A DNA stretch of 64,000 nucleotides from the NCBI RefSeq assembly GCF_900547205.1, contig NZ_URFY01000022.1, positions 5,569 to 69,568 of the forward strand. Direction: 5' to 3'. Positions within the stretch are counted from its first letter, which is position 1. The number at the start of each line of letters is the position of its first letter. Source of the stretch: an uncultured Bacteroides sp. GTDB taxonomy: Bacteria > Bacteroidota > Bacteroidia > Bacteroidales > Bacteroidaceae. Below the pieces are notes generated by a model. The model was not told the DNA's origin. It saw only the letters and a program-made list of their open reading frames with translations, and did not search any database. This document shows positions 1-9,726 of the stretch, piece by piece. The position numbers and the translations under genes are program-made.

Positions 1-1146
1 TTCCTGCTATTGTTTCTAATTCTACCGGACGTCTACCTGTATCTTCGGTTTATCGCCCGGCTCACAGCTCAACGATGGTTACGAATCCTCTACTGGATAC
101 CGAGTTTCCTGCTGACCATAGGATTGCTCTATCTGGTTTATTTCTCCAACAATGCCTTCTCCGAACAGCACACACGGGACATCGGATGGTTCTCCATCTT
201 CTTCTTCCTGTTTTCGGCTCCCAAACTGCTGCTGGCTCTCTGCACCATTATCGGAATCCCTTTTCACAAATGGCTCCGATGGCCACGCACTCCTTTTATA
301 GGTACAGGATTGACGCTTGCCACACTTTGCATCATCGTCATTCTCTACGGTTCTTTCGTGGGCCGCACTCGCTTTGAAGTGAAAGAGGTCACCTATACCT
401 CTCCGCGCTTGCCGCAATCTTTTGACGGATACCGCATTGTGCAACTATCCGACCTGCACATCGGAAGTTTTGTGGGCAACGCTCCTGCCATCAAGAAACT
501 GGTAGACATGGTGAACGCCCAGCACCCCGACCTAATCGTCTTTACCGGAGATTTAGTGAACCACCGGGCTGTGGAACTCAATGAATTTCAGGAGATACTG
601 GCGGGATTGAAAGCGAAAGACGGGGTATACTCCATACTTGGCAACCATGACTACGGTCCTTATTTCCACTGGAAGGACAAACAAGACCAGAGCGACAACC
701 TGATAGAACTTGAAAAAAGGCAAAAATATATGGGATGGAAGCTACTGAATAATTCGCACGACTTCCTGATAGAAGGTAATGACAGCATTGCCCTTATCGG
801 GGTGGAGAACGACGGCGAACCGCCATTTTCACAGTACGGCGACCTGCCCAAAGCAAAGGCAGGCACCGAGGGTATGTTTCAAATCCTGCTGAGCCATAAC
901 CCGACACACTGGAGACGGGAAGTACTTCCCGAATCGGAGGTCGACTTAATGCTGGCAGGGCACACACACGGCATGCAATTGCAATTCGGGCACTACTCCC
1001 CTGCCTGTTACATCTACCCCGAATGGGGTGGAATGTATCTGGAAGGCTCGCGAGGGCTTTATGTCAATGTAGGTATCGGCTACGTCGGCTTGCCTTTCCG
1101 CTTTGGTGCATGGCCGGAAATAACGGTGCTTACCCTACAACGGTAA
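1..1146 (+). CDS. metallophosphoesterase, membrane-anchored (5' end outside window)
   Basis: A calcineurin-like metallophosphoesterase of the YkuE/YaeI type, expected to hydrolyse phosphoesters at the membrane with a two-metal centre. The frame is open from base 1, so the true start lies upstream and the N-terminus is missing. The first third is hydrophobic with several membrane segments. The last 250 residues carry the metal motifs in order: QLSDLHIG (D-x-H), FTGDLVNH (GD), LGNHDYG (GNHD), LLSHNP and AGHTHGMQ. The substrate cannot be told from sequence; some relatives act on UDP-diacylglucosamine or cyclic nucleotides. The gene is convergent with sbcC and their 3' ends overlap by 17 bases. 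Confidence 0.88.
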   Translation, partial: FLLLFLILPDVYLYLRFIARLTAQRWLRILYWIPSFLLTIGLLYLVYFSNNAFSEQHTRDIGWFSIFFFLFSAPKLLLALCTIIGIPFHKWLRWPRTPFIGTGLTLATLCIIVILYGSFVGRTRFEVKEVTYTSPRLPQSFDGYRIVQLSDLHIGSFVGNAPAIKKLVDMVNAQHPDLIVFTGDLVNHRAVELNEFQEILAGLKAKDGVYSILGNHDYGPYFHWKDKQDQSDNLIELEKRQKYMGWKLLNNSHDFLIEGNDSIALIGVENDGEPPFSQYGDLPKAKAGTEGMFQILLSHNPTHWRREVLPESEVDLMLAGHTHGMQLQFGHYSPACYIYPEWGGMYLEGSRGLYVNVGIGYVGLPFRFGAWPEITVLTLQR

Positions 1147-4021
1147 GCACGCTTTTTCCATTGACTTTCTTGTGTACCTGCACCTGAACGGATATCCGCT
1201 CGCTCATCTCCTGCACATGAGAAATGACTCCGATTTTTCGCCCCTGCATTTGCAGTTGCTCCAATGCTTCCATCGCTGTGCGAAGGCTTTCCGCATCCAG
1301 AGAGCCGAATCCTTCGTCGATGAACAGGGATTCTACTTTCAGATTATTGCTCGACAGAGATGACAATCCCAATGCAAGTGCCAAGGAGATGAGAAACGAT
1401 TCTCCTCCGGAAAGGGAGTATACCGTCCGCACTTCATCGCACATATCGCAGTCAATTACCTGAAGTCCCAGAGTTTCGGGAATTTGCTGCAATTTATAGC
1501 GTTTGGAGAGATAAGAGAGGTGCTTGTTGGCATGAAGCAACAGTAAGTTCAACGTATAGCTCTGCGCTATGACTTTAAACTTTGCGCCGTCCGCACTGCC
1601 AATCAGTTTATTTAGTTTCGCCCAACGTTCGGCAACCGATTGCTTTTCCGCCAGTTCTTTTGCAATCTGCTCTGCAGCCGCCTTATTCTTGACTTGCTGC
1701 AACAAGCGGACTTCAATAGTCGATAAACTGCGCTCCGTGTTCATATTTTCTTCCTGCTGTCGTTTGATTGCTTCGGGAAGCTCGTCGGGAGATTCTATCT
1801 TTTTCTGCTGTTCCTGCAATTCATCCATAGTTATGGCAAGCTGTTTCATCTCTCCTTGTAAACCGGAAAGTGCGTTTTGCACGGTTTCCACTTCCTTGCG
1901 CGCTTTCTCCAATGCAAGATTCAATTCTTTCTCTTTTCTTACAACGGCTGCTTCCGCATCATCCACACTCTTTCCTTTCAATAAGTGTGAGCGCTCTTCG
2001 CGCAAGGCATTCAATGCTTTTTCTATTACTTTAAACCTCTCCTGCTCGGCAGAAGCTGCATTCTGGAAAATCGCCAACTGCTCCTTAACGGAAAATACTT
2101 TCTGTATTGACAAACGACAGTGGGCAACATTCTCACGCAAATCTTCGCAATAGGCACGCATCTTCTTGATTGCTTCATCGCTGCGCTGCCACTGGGCATA
2201 GAGTGTTCCATATTCCTGAATAAGCCCCGCCAGCTCTTTCAGACGGTTCTGTATCTTTGCTTCATCTCCAAAGCCAATCACCTCTTTTTGCAAAGCCGAC
2301 AATTGCTCAATAATCTGTGTCTCAGCTTTCTTTTGGTTCTCTAAGTCACGCTGCAATACAATCGTCCTATCATTAATCTGCTGACGGGTGGCGGTTGCCG
2401 TATTATAATCCTGCTCTATGCTTCGGAAAATAGTATCTACGGCTTCGTTATCCTGATGATAGGGATGCGACGTACTGCCACAAACCGGACAAGCCGATCC
2501 TTCCTGCAAATGCTGACGCAAAGCCTTGACGTCCTTTCCTACTGACATCCGGGCATTTTCATACAGGTGCTGAACGGCTTTCAAGGCGGCATCCTGCTCA
2601 GCCAGTTGTCGGGCAGATGCAGCAACCTCCGTTGTTAATCTATCAATTTCGACTTTTACTTTCGTCTGATTATCAGTCAGTCGGCGTATTTCCTGCTGAC
2701 GCAACAATTCTTGCTGCAACTTACCCTTCTCTTCCGATAAAGACGGATAACCGAAGGCGTTTAGTTTTACCAAACACTCTTCATTCGTTTTTACGCTGAT
2801 TTCCAGTTTATCTTCTTCCCGACGCAAGATTGATTCAACTTGTTCAAGTTGCAAGCTATCAACCTGTTCGAGCTGCAAGGCATCTGCTCCTTCAGTCTGT
2901 TTTAGTAGTCTGTTCAAAGTAGAATAAGACTTTAGCAACTGTTCCGTAGCCATCTTTGTCTTCTTTTCCTGTTCCGCCACCTGCCCGAGGTCCGTCTGCA
3001 ATATCTGCTGCGACTGCGCATATCCCGCTTGCTGCGACTGAATCTGGGCATCCAGTTGGCGCGCTTTCTTTAAATCGGGCTGTATGGCTTCACATTGTGC
3101 TTTAAACCGTGCCAACTCTTCTTCGCGCAACGTAAGTTCTTTCTGAAAGCCCTTCATTTTTGCTTGCTTGTCCAGTTCCGCCTGCTGTTTCTTCTTCCAA
3201 AGTTCCTGCTGCGTTTTTAAGTTCCGGACTACATTTAACTGCACATTGCGGACTGCCAGTAATTCAATTCCTACTGCACGCTTTGCAATCAATTGCTCTT
3301 TTTCTTTTTGCAAGGTGAGAAGTTCTTCTTCCGGAATCAGCTCTATCATACTCATCTTAGCATGAATCTGTGTCACTTCTTCCTGAGCCGCCTTATTTCG
3401 TGCAAATACCTCCTGAGATATCCGGGAATAAACGCCCGTTCCGGTCAGCTTTTCAAGCAACTCCGCCTTGGCTGCTCCCCTAGATTTAAGAAAAGTAGCG
3501 AAATCATTCTGAGCCAACAATACAGTACGTGTAAACTGCTCATACGTCAGCCCCACCAATTCAACCAACTGGACCAATAGTTCTTTTCGGCTACCTTGAA
3601 ATTCTTTCCCGGTATCCAAATCTTTCACTTTCAAGGTTTGCGACTGCAAAGAACCGCCAGCCTTATTTCCTCTCCGCCTCACCGACCAACGGGAACAATA
3701 TCTATGCCCATCCACTCCCAAGAAATCGACCTCCGCATAGCCTTCAGTCGTTCCGCGGCGGAGCAGATTCTTTACATCCGACTGGTTGATCTGATTATCT
3801 CCCACATCTACCAGATTAAGACTCTCCACCGAATTGGCAAAACGGGGAGCCTTATCATACAAAGCCAGACACAATGCATCCAGCAGTGTCGATTTGCCCG
3901 CTCCCGTTGCTCCCGAAATAGCGAATATTCCTGCCGAACGCAGTGGTTCCACCGTAAAATCGACCTCTACAGCTCCTTCTATCGAGGTCAGATTCTTCAA
4001 TCGTATTGCTAATATTTTCAT
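1130..4021 (-). CDS. sbcC: exonuclease subunit SbcC (Rad50 family ATPase)
   Basis: ATPase subunit of the SbcCD DNA repair nuclease, which opens hairpins and protein-blocked DNA ends. At 963 aa it has the normal Rad50/SbcC length. It shows an N-terminal Walker A (SGATGAGKSTLLDALCL), long coiled coils, a zinc hook CPVC at residues 511-514 near the middle, then the ABC signature YSLSGGESFL and Walker B ESLFIDEGFGSLD near the C-terminus. Its ATG overlaps the sbcD stop by 4 bases (4018-4021), so the two are translationally coupled in one operon reading leftward. Confidence 0.96.
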   Translation of the reverse strand: MKILAIRLKNLTSIEGAVEVDFTVEPLRSAGIFAISGATGAGKSTLLDALCLALYDKAPRFANSVESLNLVDVGDNQINQSDVKNLLRRGTTEGYAEVDFLGVDGHRYCSRWSVRRRGNKAGGSLQSQTLKVKDLDTGKEFQGSRKELLVQLVELVGLTYEQFTRTVLLAQNDFATFLKSRGAAKAELLEKLTGTGVYSRISQEVFARNKAAQEEVTQIHAKMSMIELIPEEELLTLQKEKEQLIAKRAVGIELLAVRNVQLNVVRNLKTQQELWKKKQQAELDKQAKMKGFQKELTLREEELARFKAQCEAIQPDLKKARQLDAQIQSQQAGYAQSQQILQTDLGQVAEQEKKTKMATEQLLKSYSTLNRLLKQTEGADALQLEQVDSLQLEQVESILRREEDKLEISVKTNEECLVKLNAFGYPSLSEEKGKLQQELLRQQEIRRLTDNQTKVKVEIDRLTTEVAASARQLAEQDAALKAVQHLYENARMSVGKDVKALRQHLQEGSACPVCGSTSHPYHQDNEAVDTIFRSIEQDYNTATATRQQINDRTIVLQRDLENQKKAETQIIEQLSALQKEVIGFGDEAKIQNRLKELAGLIQEYGTLYAQWQRSDEAIKKMRAYCEDLRENVAHCRLSIQKVFSVKEQLAIFQNAASAEQERFKVIEKALNALREERSHLLKGKSVDDAEAAVVRKEKELNLALEKARKEVETVQNALSGLQGEMKQLAITMDELQEQQKKIESPDELPEAIKRQQEENMNTERSLSTIEVRLLQQVKNKAAAEQIAKELAEKQSVAERWAKLNKLIGSADGAKFKVIAQSYTLNLLLLHANKHLSYLSKRYKLQQIPETLGLQVIDCDMCDEVRTVYSLSGGESFLISLALALGLSSLSSNNLKVESLFIDEGFGSLDAESLRTAMEALEQLQMQGRKIGVISHVQEMSERISVQVQVHKKVNGKSVLTVVG

Positions 4022-5271
4022 GCTTCTTCCTCCTCTTCTTTATGGGTGGCAGCCACAAAGGCCTCCTGAAACAAGTCTGTGAGTTCCACGGGCATTTCCA
4101 CCTGGTAAATCCTTTCGAATGCAGACTGCGCAATCTGCAACGGAGACATTTCCTGCAATCCTCTTTTCCAGTCCTCGTCCTCTTTTTCCATCTTCTCCAC
4201 CTCACTGTGATAGGTAGAAACGATACGCGCCAACCGATAATTCTTGCCTTCCAACGCTTCTTCCACTTCTTGCCGGAGCATAGGTTCCGGTTCTTCCAAG
4301 AGCACTTTAACTTCCAGATAGGGTGCTACGCCTTCCTCAGTCGGCAAGGCTTGCAACTCCCTAAGCACGGCACGCGGTAATGTGGGTTCTCCCTTCGGCA
4401 CTGTAATCAAAGGAACTAACTTCGGACATTCCAACCGTTCTATCTCCACCGCAAACCCGCCGTCGAAGGTCACCATCACCACTCCGTGATGATAATGTTT
4501 CTCTGCAAAAGACATCGGGATGGGACTTCCCGCATACCTCACATTCTCCCTGCCGGACACACGCTGCGCTTTATGGATATGACCCAAGGCAGTATAAGCA
4601 ATCTTTTCGGAAAAAGCATCGGGTGACACACATTCCAAACCGCCAATGACGGTGCGTTCGCTATAATCTCTCTCTGCAATCTCTGATCCCGTAGCTTGCA
4701 AATGTCCAATGGCAACAATCGCCTGATTCTCTTTCCGGCGATTCCACAGCCGTTGCAAAAGCTGCCCGTAGAGTGTACGGACTCCTTCGGCATAAGTGTT
4801 TCCCTCCGTGTAGACCACAGGATAATCTCCCTGACGCAAGAAGGGAACTGCCATACAAAGCAATTCGACTTCCCCTTTACGGTTCTTCAGTTCCACAGTC
4901 AAGTGGTCATAATCAATCGTGCCATCTTCCAGTTTGCGAACCACGCCCCTGACTTCCGTCCGCATGGTTTTCAACAAAGGCAATGGAGCTTCCAGTCGTG
5001 CCGCAGAATCATGATTGCCGGCAACAATTAAAATCTGAAGATGCGGGTTTTCTTTTGATACCCGACAGATAAACTGATAGTAAATACTTTGCGAGGCGGC
5101 GGATGGATTGGAGACATCAAAAACATCTCCCGCAATAATCAATGCATCGACCTCTTTGAGGCGGATTTCTTCTGCTAGCCAATTCAGAAATGCTTCGTGC
5201 TCTTCGCTACGGTCATAGCCGAAGAAGGTTTGCCCTAAATGCCAGTCGGCGGTATGTAATATGCGTATCAT
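4018..5271 (-). CDS. sbcD: exonuclease subunit SbcD (Mre11 family)
   Basis: Metal-dependent nuclease subunit of SbcCD. The start at 5271 is chosen because Mre11/SbcD proteins begin with a strand leading into the first metal motif, here MIRILHTADWHLGQ; a frame-extended start 31 codons upstream would cross the promoter. Metal-binding motifs seen: ADWHLG, IIAGDVFD, VAGNHDS, IAIGHLQ and TALGHIHKAQ. It is 417 aa, slightly longer than the E. coli protein. It is the first gene of the operon with sbcC. Confidence 0.95.
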   Translation of the reverse strand: MIRILHTADWHLGQTFFGYDRSEEHEAFLNWLAEEIRLKEVDALIIAGDVFDVSNPSAASQSIYYQFICRVSKENPHLQILIVAGNHDSAARLEAPLPLLKTMRTEVRGVVRKLEDGTIDYDHLTVELKNRKGEVELLCMAVPFLRQGDYPVVYTEGNTYAEGVRTLYGQLLQRLWNRRKENQAIVAIGHLQATGSEIAERDYSERTVIGGLECVSPDAFSEKIAYTALGHIHKAQRVSGRENVRYAGSPIPMSFAEKHYHHGVVMVTFDGGFAVEIERLECPKLVPLITVPKGEPTLPRAVLRELQALPTEEGVAPYLEVKVLLEEPEPMLRQEVEEALEGKNYRLARIVSTYHSEVEKMEKEDEDWKRGLQEMSPLQIAQSAFERIYQVEMPVELTDLFQEAFVAATHKEEEEEA

Positions 5272-5303
5272 AATTTTGTATGTATCATTACTTAATGGGA
5301 TTA

Positions 5304-5311
5304 CAAAAATA
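5304..5311 (-). promoter_or_regulatory. -7 box of sbcDC promoter
   Basis: The complement reads TATTTTTG, matching the Bacteroides -7 consensus TAnnTTTG, 33 bases upstream of the sbcD start. No good TTTG -33 element was found at the usual spacing, so the call is moderate. Confidence 0.5.
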
Positions 5312-5365
5312 ACACAATCAAAAAGATAATAGTGCATCTGCATCTCTTTTTTACCAATAATCATG

Positions 5366-5373
5366 TATATTTG
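5366..5373 (+). promoter_or_regulatory. -7 box of plsC promoter
   Basis: TATATTTG matches TAnnTTTG and lies 21 bases before the plsC ATG, which gives a short leader. It diverges from the sbcD promoter about 60 bases away. The -33 region is only T-rich. Confidence 0.5.
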
Positions 5374-5394
5374 CAGGATAAAAATACAACCCCT

Positions 5395-6153
5395 ATGAAG
5401 ATACTGTATTATATTTATCAGATTTGCATCGCTTTGCCTATTTTATTGGTGTTGACTATCCTCACAGCAATAGTCACCATCGTAGGTTCCCTCTTGGGAG
5501 GAGCCCACTTCTGGGGATATCATCCGGGGAAGATATGGTCACAATTAATTTGCCTTTTTCTGCTGATTCCTGTCAAGGTTCGCGGTCGTGAAAAGCTGCA
5601 CGGTAAGACTTCTTATATATTCGTACCCAATCACCAAGGCTCATTCGATATATTCCTGATTTATGGCTTCATCGGAAGAAACTTTAAGTGGATGATGAAA
5701 AAGAGCCTGCGTAAACTGCCGTTTGTAGGAAAGGCGTGCGAAAGTGCAGGGCATATCTTCGTGGACCGTTCCGGACCGAAGAAAGTATTGGAAACCATTC
5801 GTCAGGCGAAAGATTCGCTGAAAGACGGAGTTTCTTTGGTTGTATTTCCTGAAGGTGCCCGCACGTTTACGGGCCATATGGGGTACTTTAAAAAAGGAGC
5901 TTTTCAGTTGGCGGATGATTTGCAGTTGGCAGTGGTGCCCGTCACAATTGATGGCTCGTTCGAGATTTTGCCGCGTACGGGCAAATGGATACATCGCCAC
6001 CGTATGATTCTGACTATTCATGACCCCATCCCACCCAAAGGAAAAGGGATGGAAAACATTAAAGCAACTATGGCTGAAGCATATGCTGCTGTTGAGAGCG
6101 CACTTCCCGAAAAACATAAAGGAATGATAAAGAATGAAGATCAAGACAGATAA
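5395..6153 (+). CDS. plsC: 1-acyl-sn-glycerol-3-phosphate acyltransferase
   Basis: Transfers an acyl chain to lysophosphatidic acid to make phosphatidic acid, the second acylation in phospholipid synthesis, at the inner face of the cytoplasmic membrane. At 252 aa it has an N-terminal membrane segment, the catalytic NHxxxxD motif as NHQGSFD (His80, Asp85), the block VDRSG, and the acyl-acceptor motif VFPEGART. The ATG at 5395 is preferred over an in-frame upstream ATG because it follows the promoter and precedes the membrane segment. It is divergent from sbcDC. Confidence 0.93.
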   Translation: MKILYYIYQICIALPILLVLTILTAIVTIVGSLLGGAHFWGYHPGKIWSQLICLFLLIPVKVRGREKLHGKTSYIFVPNHQGSFDIFLIYGFIGRNFKWMMKKSLRKLPFVGKACESAGHIFVDRSGPKKVLETIRQAKDSLKDGVSLVVFPEGARTFTGHMGYFKKGAFQLADDLQLAVVPVTIDGSFEILPRTGKWIHRHRMILTIHDPIPPKGKGMENIKATMAEAYAAVESALPEKHKGMIKNEDQDR

Positions 6154-6353
6154 AGGATTAACCTGTCATCTACTTCCTTCGGGAAAGATGGTCAGATAAT
6201 GCTTTAAGTGTACCTCTGTCGCAAAACTATTTACTTTTTTATTGCCCAGCGATACAAATGTTTGAAACATAAAATACGAAATGTGAAGATACTCACGCAC
6301 CCTCACATTCCTAACCAGTTTTTATGTATTAATCAATTAAATTAAAAAAGCAT

Positions 6354-6836
6354 CTAAGTATTCAAGAATGTTAGTGTCTGGTTAGACATCATTTGCAATT
6401 CCTGATAAGTCAAGTTAAAAGCTTTCTTTATTTCCCCTTCGAGCTTATCCAAAGAAAAATAATCATCTTTCATACCATTGTTCTTTCCTCTGAAACAATT
6501 ATTAAAATGACTGCGGAAGGTGTTCGGGGTAACCAACCCTCCAAAGCCATAATCGCCCAATACGATAACAGGTTTTCGATGCATCACTCCCTCGCGGGCT
6601 ATGATTCCCGTACCGATAATCATATCGGCTTCTTCAATCATTTCACTTACCTGCTCTTCGGTAGTGATGTACCTTACTTGGTAATCGGGCACTGTACTCA
6701 ATAACACACTCACTCTTAACCTAGTGCGAGGGTTGGCTATTCCCACCACAATACAGGTTTTCTGTTCTGTTAACTGCATTTTCCGCCCCTCCCAGGAAGA
6801 AAAAGCAATAGATTCATTAGGACTCTTCATACGCAC
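6354..6836 (-). CDS. hypothetical protein, possible GT-B or epimerase-like C-terminal half
   Basis: A 160-aa protein of uncertain function. Its middle, ADMIIGTGIIAREGVMHRKP followed by VIVLGDYGFGG, looks like the nucleotide-sugar-binding half of GT-B glycosyltransferases or UDP-GlcNAc epimerases (a G-x-x-x-R-E-G then a kPVIV loop). No N-terminal acceptor domain is present, so it is either a stand-alone half domain or a worn remnant. The start may instead be the Met at residue 20 (6779). It stands alone between plsC and a TPR regulator. Confidence 0.55.
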   Translation of the reverse strand: MRMKSPNESIAFSSWEGRKMQLTEQKTCIVVGIANPRTRLRVSVLLSTVPDYQVRYITTEEQVSEMIEEADMIIGTGIIAREGVMHRKPVIVLGDYGFGGLVTPNTFRSHFNNCFRGKNNGMKDDYFSLDKLEGEIKKAFNLTYQELQMMSNQTLTFLNT

Positions 6837-6881
6837 AAAAATATAAGTTAAAGGAAAAGGAAAATAATTGTTTTATCCTCG

Positions 6882-6904
6882 GGCGACGGGCTGGTCGCCT
6901 TTTG
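6882..6904 (+). terminator. GC-rich hairpin, possible terminator
   Basis: GGCGAC and GTCGCC (6-bp stem, loop GGGCTG) are followed on the plus strand by a short T run. No plus-strand gene ends nearby; it may end read-through from plsC or be a processing site. Confidence 0.35.
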
Positions 6905-7051
6905 TTGTGTCAAAAATACAGTATGTATGCGAAATTGCAAAAAAAGTTACCCCGACAATTTTGGAGTATTACGAAAAGATTAGAAACCTGATAATCAGCA
7001 TAATATAAATCGAACAACTGCCAAACACCCCGACATTTTATTATTTATTTA

Positions 7052-8803
7052 TCAGAAATCTCTTAAATAAGCACCTAAATCATCTTGTGGAGGTATACCC
7101 AAACGCCCTTTTAGTCGCCCTTTTGCCTTAGTCACGGAGTCGGTAGTGGTCTGGAAGATACGGCTTAATTCTTCATTGTTCAGACCAAACTTCAGGAAAC
7201 AGGAAATCTCAAGATCGTGCTTAGTAAGCGAAGAATTCTGCTTGAGCAGACGGCTTACGTAATTATCATAAAGCAAATCGAACAAACGAAATAACTTATC
7301 CCGCTCTTTCCCGGATAACTTACCCCGCAGTGTTCCTTCCTTTATTGCCAGCAGCAGACGAAAACCGGATATATACTGTTCGGAAGATTCGCAGATAGAC
7401 AATTCGCCTCCAAGCTCTTTCAATAGTCCGGATAAATTTTTGTTCTGCATAGTCAGCAGTATGATTTTTCCATTTAGCTCGCCCACCTTTGTACGGTTCT
7501 CTTCCAACATCTTATTTTCTTCCACTACCTGATCTTTCGACTTCTGGATTTCTTCAGCCTCCTGTTGGTATCGCTTTATTTCTTCCTCATTATTTCTAAT
7601 CTGACCTTTGATTTCTGCAATCTGTTTTTTATGGCATCGACTTTTATTATAGTAGTAACACATATAAAACGCCACTATAAGAAATGCAATCGTACCCCAC
7701 CATATCAGTTTCGTATGCCGCACCTTTATGTGAAGATGCTCATTCAGAAGCTTTTCGTTCTCATATTGTTTCTGCAACTTTTCAACAAGTTCATAAGTAT
7801 CTACCTCTTCAATAGCATTAATAATGGAATCCGCCTTCTCATGATAGACTATTGCTTCCTCAAAATTATCGATTTCTTTTTCCAGAAAATAGAGGTAATA
7901 ATATGCATCTACACGCGTATAGAGCTTGGAAGATTTAATACTCATCTGTAGATACCTCCTTGCATCTTCCACCTTTCCCATCTGCATATATAAATACCCC
8001 AAAGAAAGACTTTCGATATATTTCTTTTCTTTATCCGTCTCTTTCTCTAAAGCAGCAAGAAAGTAAGGTTCAGCCCGATCGAGCTTACCCATCGAACTGT
8101 ATAATATACCTAACTCATGTAGAATAAGTACTTCAAGGGGGTACTGCTTCTTTACAGCAATTTCCAACGCATGATTGTAGTAATAATGACTGCTATCCCA
8201 TTTATTCTCAAACAAATAAACCCGGGCAATGCTCTGACTGGCATTGGTAATGCCCAACGAGTCGCTTAAGCATTCGTGCAGATTGTACGATTGCTGAAAA
8301 CTTATCAGAGCATCTTTATACCTCTTCAATCGGCGATTAATCTTGCCTATCTCTCCGGCAATCAACGCCAACATCTTATATTCACTTATACTCTTAAAAT
8401 ATTCATTTGCGGATAGAAAATGCTCTAAAGCTTCTTCATACTTACCCGATTCAAGCAAAACTCGTCCGTAATAGAACTGAGTTTTAGCACGCATATCGGG
8501 GTCCCTTTTGACTAGTGTATAGTAATTCAGTGCTAATGCAATCAATGAATCAGACCTGAACTTCATATAGTTCTTATCCATTGCCTGTGTCATCAGAAGT
8601 GCATAGTCAGCCTGCGACTTACCATGTAGCTTTTCAGGATAACAAATGGAATTGAGCAGATACAGAGCTGTATCGGGATAGGTCTCAATACAGTTCTCTA
8701 TTTTAGAAAAGGTGGTGCTAAGCGTTTCCGAATCTCCGTTGCAGGAGATCGATAAAACAGAAATAAGAAAGAAAGCGGCGTATACCGGAATAGTCGTTTT
8801 CAT
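7052..8803 (-). CDS. TPR-containing membrane-anchored regulator with C-terminal HTH-like region
   Basis: A 583-aa Bacteroidetes-type regulatory protein. The start is at 8803 (MKTTIPVYAAFF); the longer frame starts with TTG inside the promoter. An N-terminal export signal ends in a lipobox-like SISC. Tetratricopeptide-like helical repeats follow (about 30-330), then a single membrane helix (WWGTIAFLIVAFYMCYYY), a coiled coil, and a C-terminal region (LTKHDLEISCFLKFGLNNEE) resembling LuxR-type winged helices. This is consistent with sensing outside and acting inside the cell, but ligand and targets are unknown. It lies downstream of the DUF4369 gene on the same strand. Confidence 0.75.
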   Translation of the reverse strand: MKTTIPVYAAFFLISVLSISCNGDSETLSTTFSKIENCIETYPDTALYLLNSICYPEKLHGKSQADYALLMTQAMDKNYMKFRSDSLIALALNYYTLVKRDPDMRAKTQFYYGRVLLESGKYEEALEHFLSANEYFKSISEYKMLALIAGEIGKINRRLKRYKDALISFQQSYNLHECLSDSLGITNASQSIARVYLFENKWDSSHYYYNHALEIAVKKQYPLEVLILHELGILYSSMGKLDRAEPYFLAALEKETDKEKKYIESLSLGYLYMQMGKVEDARRYLQMSIKSSKLYTRVDAYYYLYFLEKEIDNFEEAIVYHEKADSIINAIEEVDTYELVEKLQKQYENEKLLNEHLHIKVRHTKLIWWGTIAFLIVAFYMCYYYNKSRCHKKQIAEIKGQIRNNEEEIKRYQQEAEEIQKSKDQVVEENKMLEENRTKVGELNGKIILLTMQNKNLSGLLKELGGELSICESSEQYISGFRLLLAIKEGTLRGKLSGKERDKLFRLFDLLYDNYVSRLLKQNSSLTKHDLEISCFLKFGLNNEELSRIFQTTTDSVTKAKGRLKGRLGIPPQDDLGAYLRDF

Positions 8804-8821
8804 TTTCTTTGGAGTTTTGCG

Positions 8822-8829
8822 CAAATGTA
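8822..8829 (-). promoter_or_regulatory. -7 box upstream of TPR regulator
   Basis: The complement reads TACATTTG (TAnnTTTG), 18 bases before the start at 8803. It supports the shorter start and suggests transcription independent of the DUF4369 gene. Confidence 0.4.
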
Positions 8830-8846
8830 CGCAAAATTCTCAAGAT

Positions 8847-9581
8847 TTACTCATTCTTCGGTGCATTTTGTTCTAATCGTTGATGTTCTTCTATCAACTT
8901 CATATTCTCTTTTGCTTTCGACAGAAATTCTCTCACAAGCTTATGGCTCTTGAAAGAATAAGGAGCATCTTTTATTATTTCGTCAATCTGAGGAGTCATG
9001 ACCGGATATGGTAGGGAACTACAAAGCATCATAAATACACTGGGACCGAGCACATTCTCATAATTATCGGAGATGAACTTCTTTACGTAATCGTTCGTTG
9101 CTTTCATCAACGAATCGCCCTCTACCACCAACTGCGCATGAATTTCGTCCAAATCGGCACCTTCCATCACCATCGTGGTTTCTTTACGTTCCAACTCTGC
9201 AATGCTTTCTTCCAGTTTATTTCTTCGGTCGATAAACTCATAGAGAGCATCATTCAAAGACGTACCGACTGCTTTCAGTTCGGTATTGCTGATGGTGATT
9301 GTTATCTTACCGCTTTCTAACACAATCGGCATGATACTTTCGTTGTCCATATAAAGCGTAACCATCTGCACAGAATCCATCTTCCCCTTCATTGAGAACA
9401 AACCATGAACAACTTCGGCAGAGTCCAGTTTCACCCATTCTTCACCACGCAGGGATTTAAGATACAGCATTCTTCCATCGAGACTATTCACCGAAGAGGT
9501 ACCTTCAATCTTATACTTGTGTGTACACGAAGCCAGAAACGGAAGCAAAAGTAAAAAAGGCAAAATTTTATTCACGTTCAT
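8847..9581 (-). CDS. DUF4369 domain lipoprotein
   Basis: A 244-aa lipoprotein: signal MNVNKILPFLLLLPFLASC with the lipidated Cys at residue 19, then a DUF4369-like beta domain (about 20-115: YKIEGT, GRMLYLKSL, DSAEVVHGLFSMKG), then an acidic helical tail. DUF4369 is usually the N-terminal part of thioredoxin-like periplasmic proteins in Bacteroidetes; here the thioredoxin part is absent. Function unknown. It is upstream of the TPR regulator in the same direction with 43 bases between them. Confidence 0.8.
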   Translation of the reverse strand: MNVNKILPFLLLLPFLASCTHKYKIEGTSSVNSLDGRMLYLKSLRGEEWVKLDSAEVVHGLFSMKGKMDSVQMVTLYMDNESIMPIVLESGKITITISNTELKAVGTSLNDALYEFIDRRNKLEESIAELERKETTMVMEGADLDEIHAQLVVEGDSLMKATNDYVKKFISDNYENVLGPSVFMMLCSSLPYPVMTPQIDEIIKDAPYSFKSHKLVREFLSKAKENMKLIEEHQRLEQNAPKNE

Positions 9582-9602
9582 CTATTCATTTGGTTCTGGC
9601 TA

Positions 9603-9610
9603 CAAAGGTA
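9603..9610 (-). promoter_or_regulatory. -7 box of DUF4369 gene
   Basis: The complement reads TACCTTTG (TAnnTTTG), 21 bases upstream of the ATG at 9581. Confidence 0.45.
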
Positions 9611-9726
9611 CAACCGTTTCAGAATCCAAAGAAACATTTTATCAATATTTAAATCTTGTAGGGACACTTTTCTTTAATAATCCTTATAAACCTAGGTATA
9701 AGGTCATTTTTTTCATTTAGTTTATC

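Noticed and set aside
1569..2153. 194-codon open frame on the plus strand
   Set aside because: Opposite the SbcC coiled-coil region; its Ser/Phe-rich translation reflects the complement of Glu/Lys-rich helices.
5272..5364. N-terminal extension of SbcD
   Set aside because: The extra 31 codons cross the predicted promoter and lack likeness to Mre11 proteins.
6882..6904. Terminator of the TPR regulator gene
   Set aside because: The hairpin's T run is on the plus strand, opposite to that gene's direction, so it was only listed as a possible plus-strand terminator.
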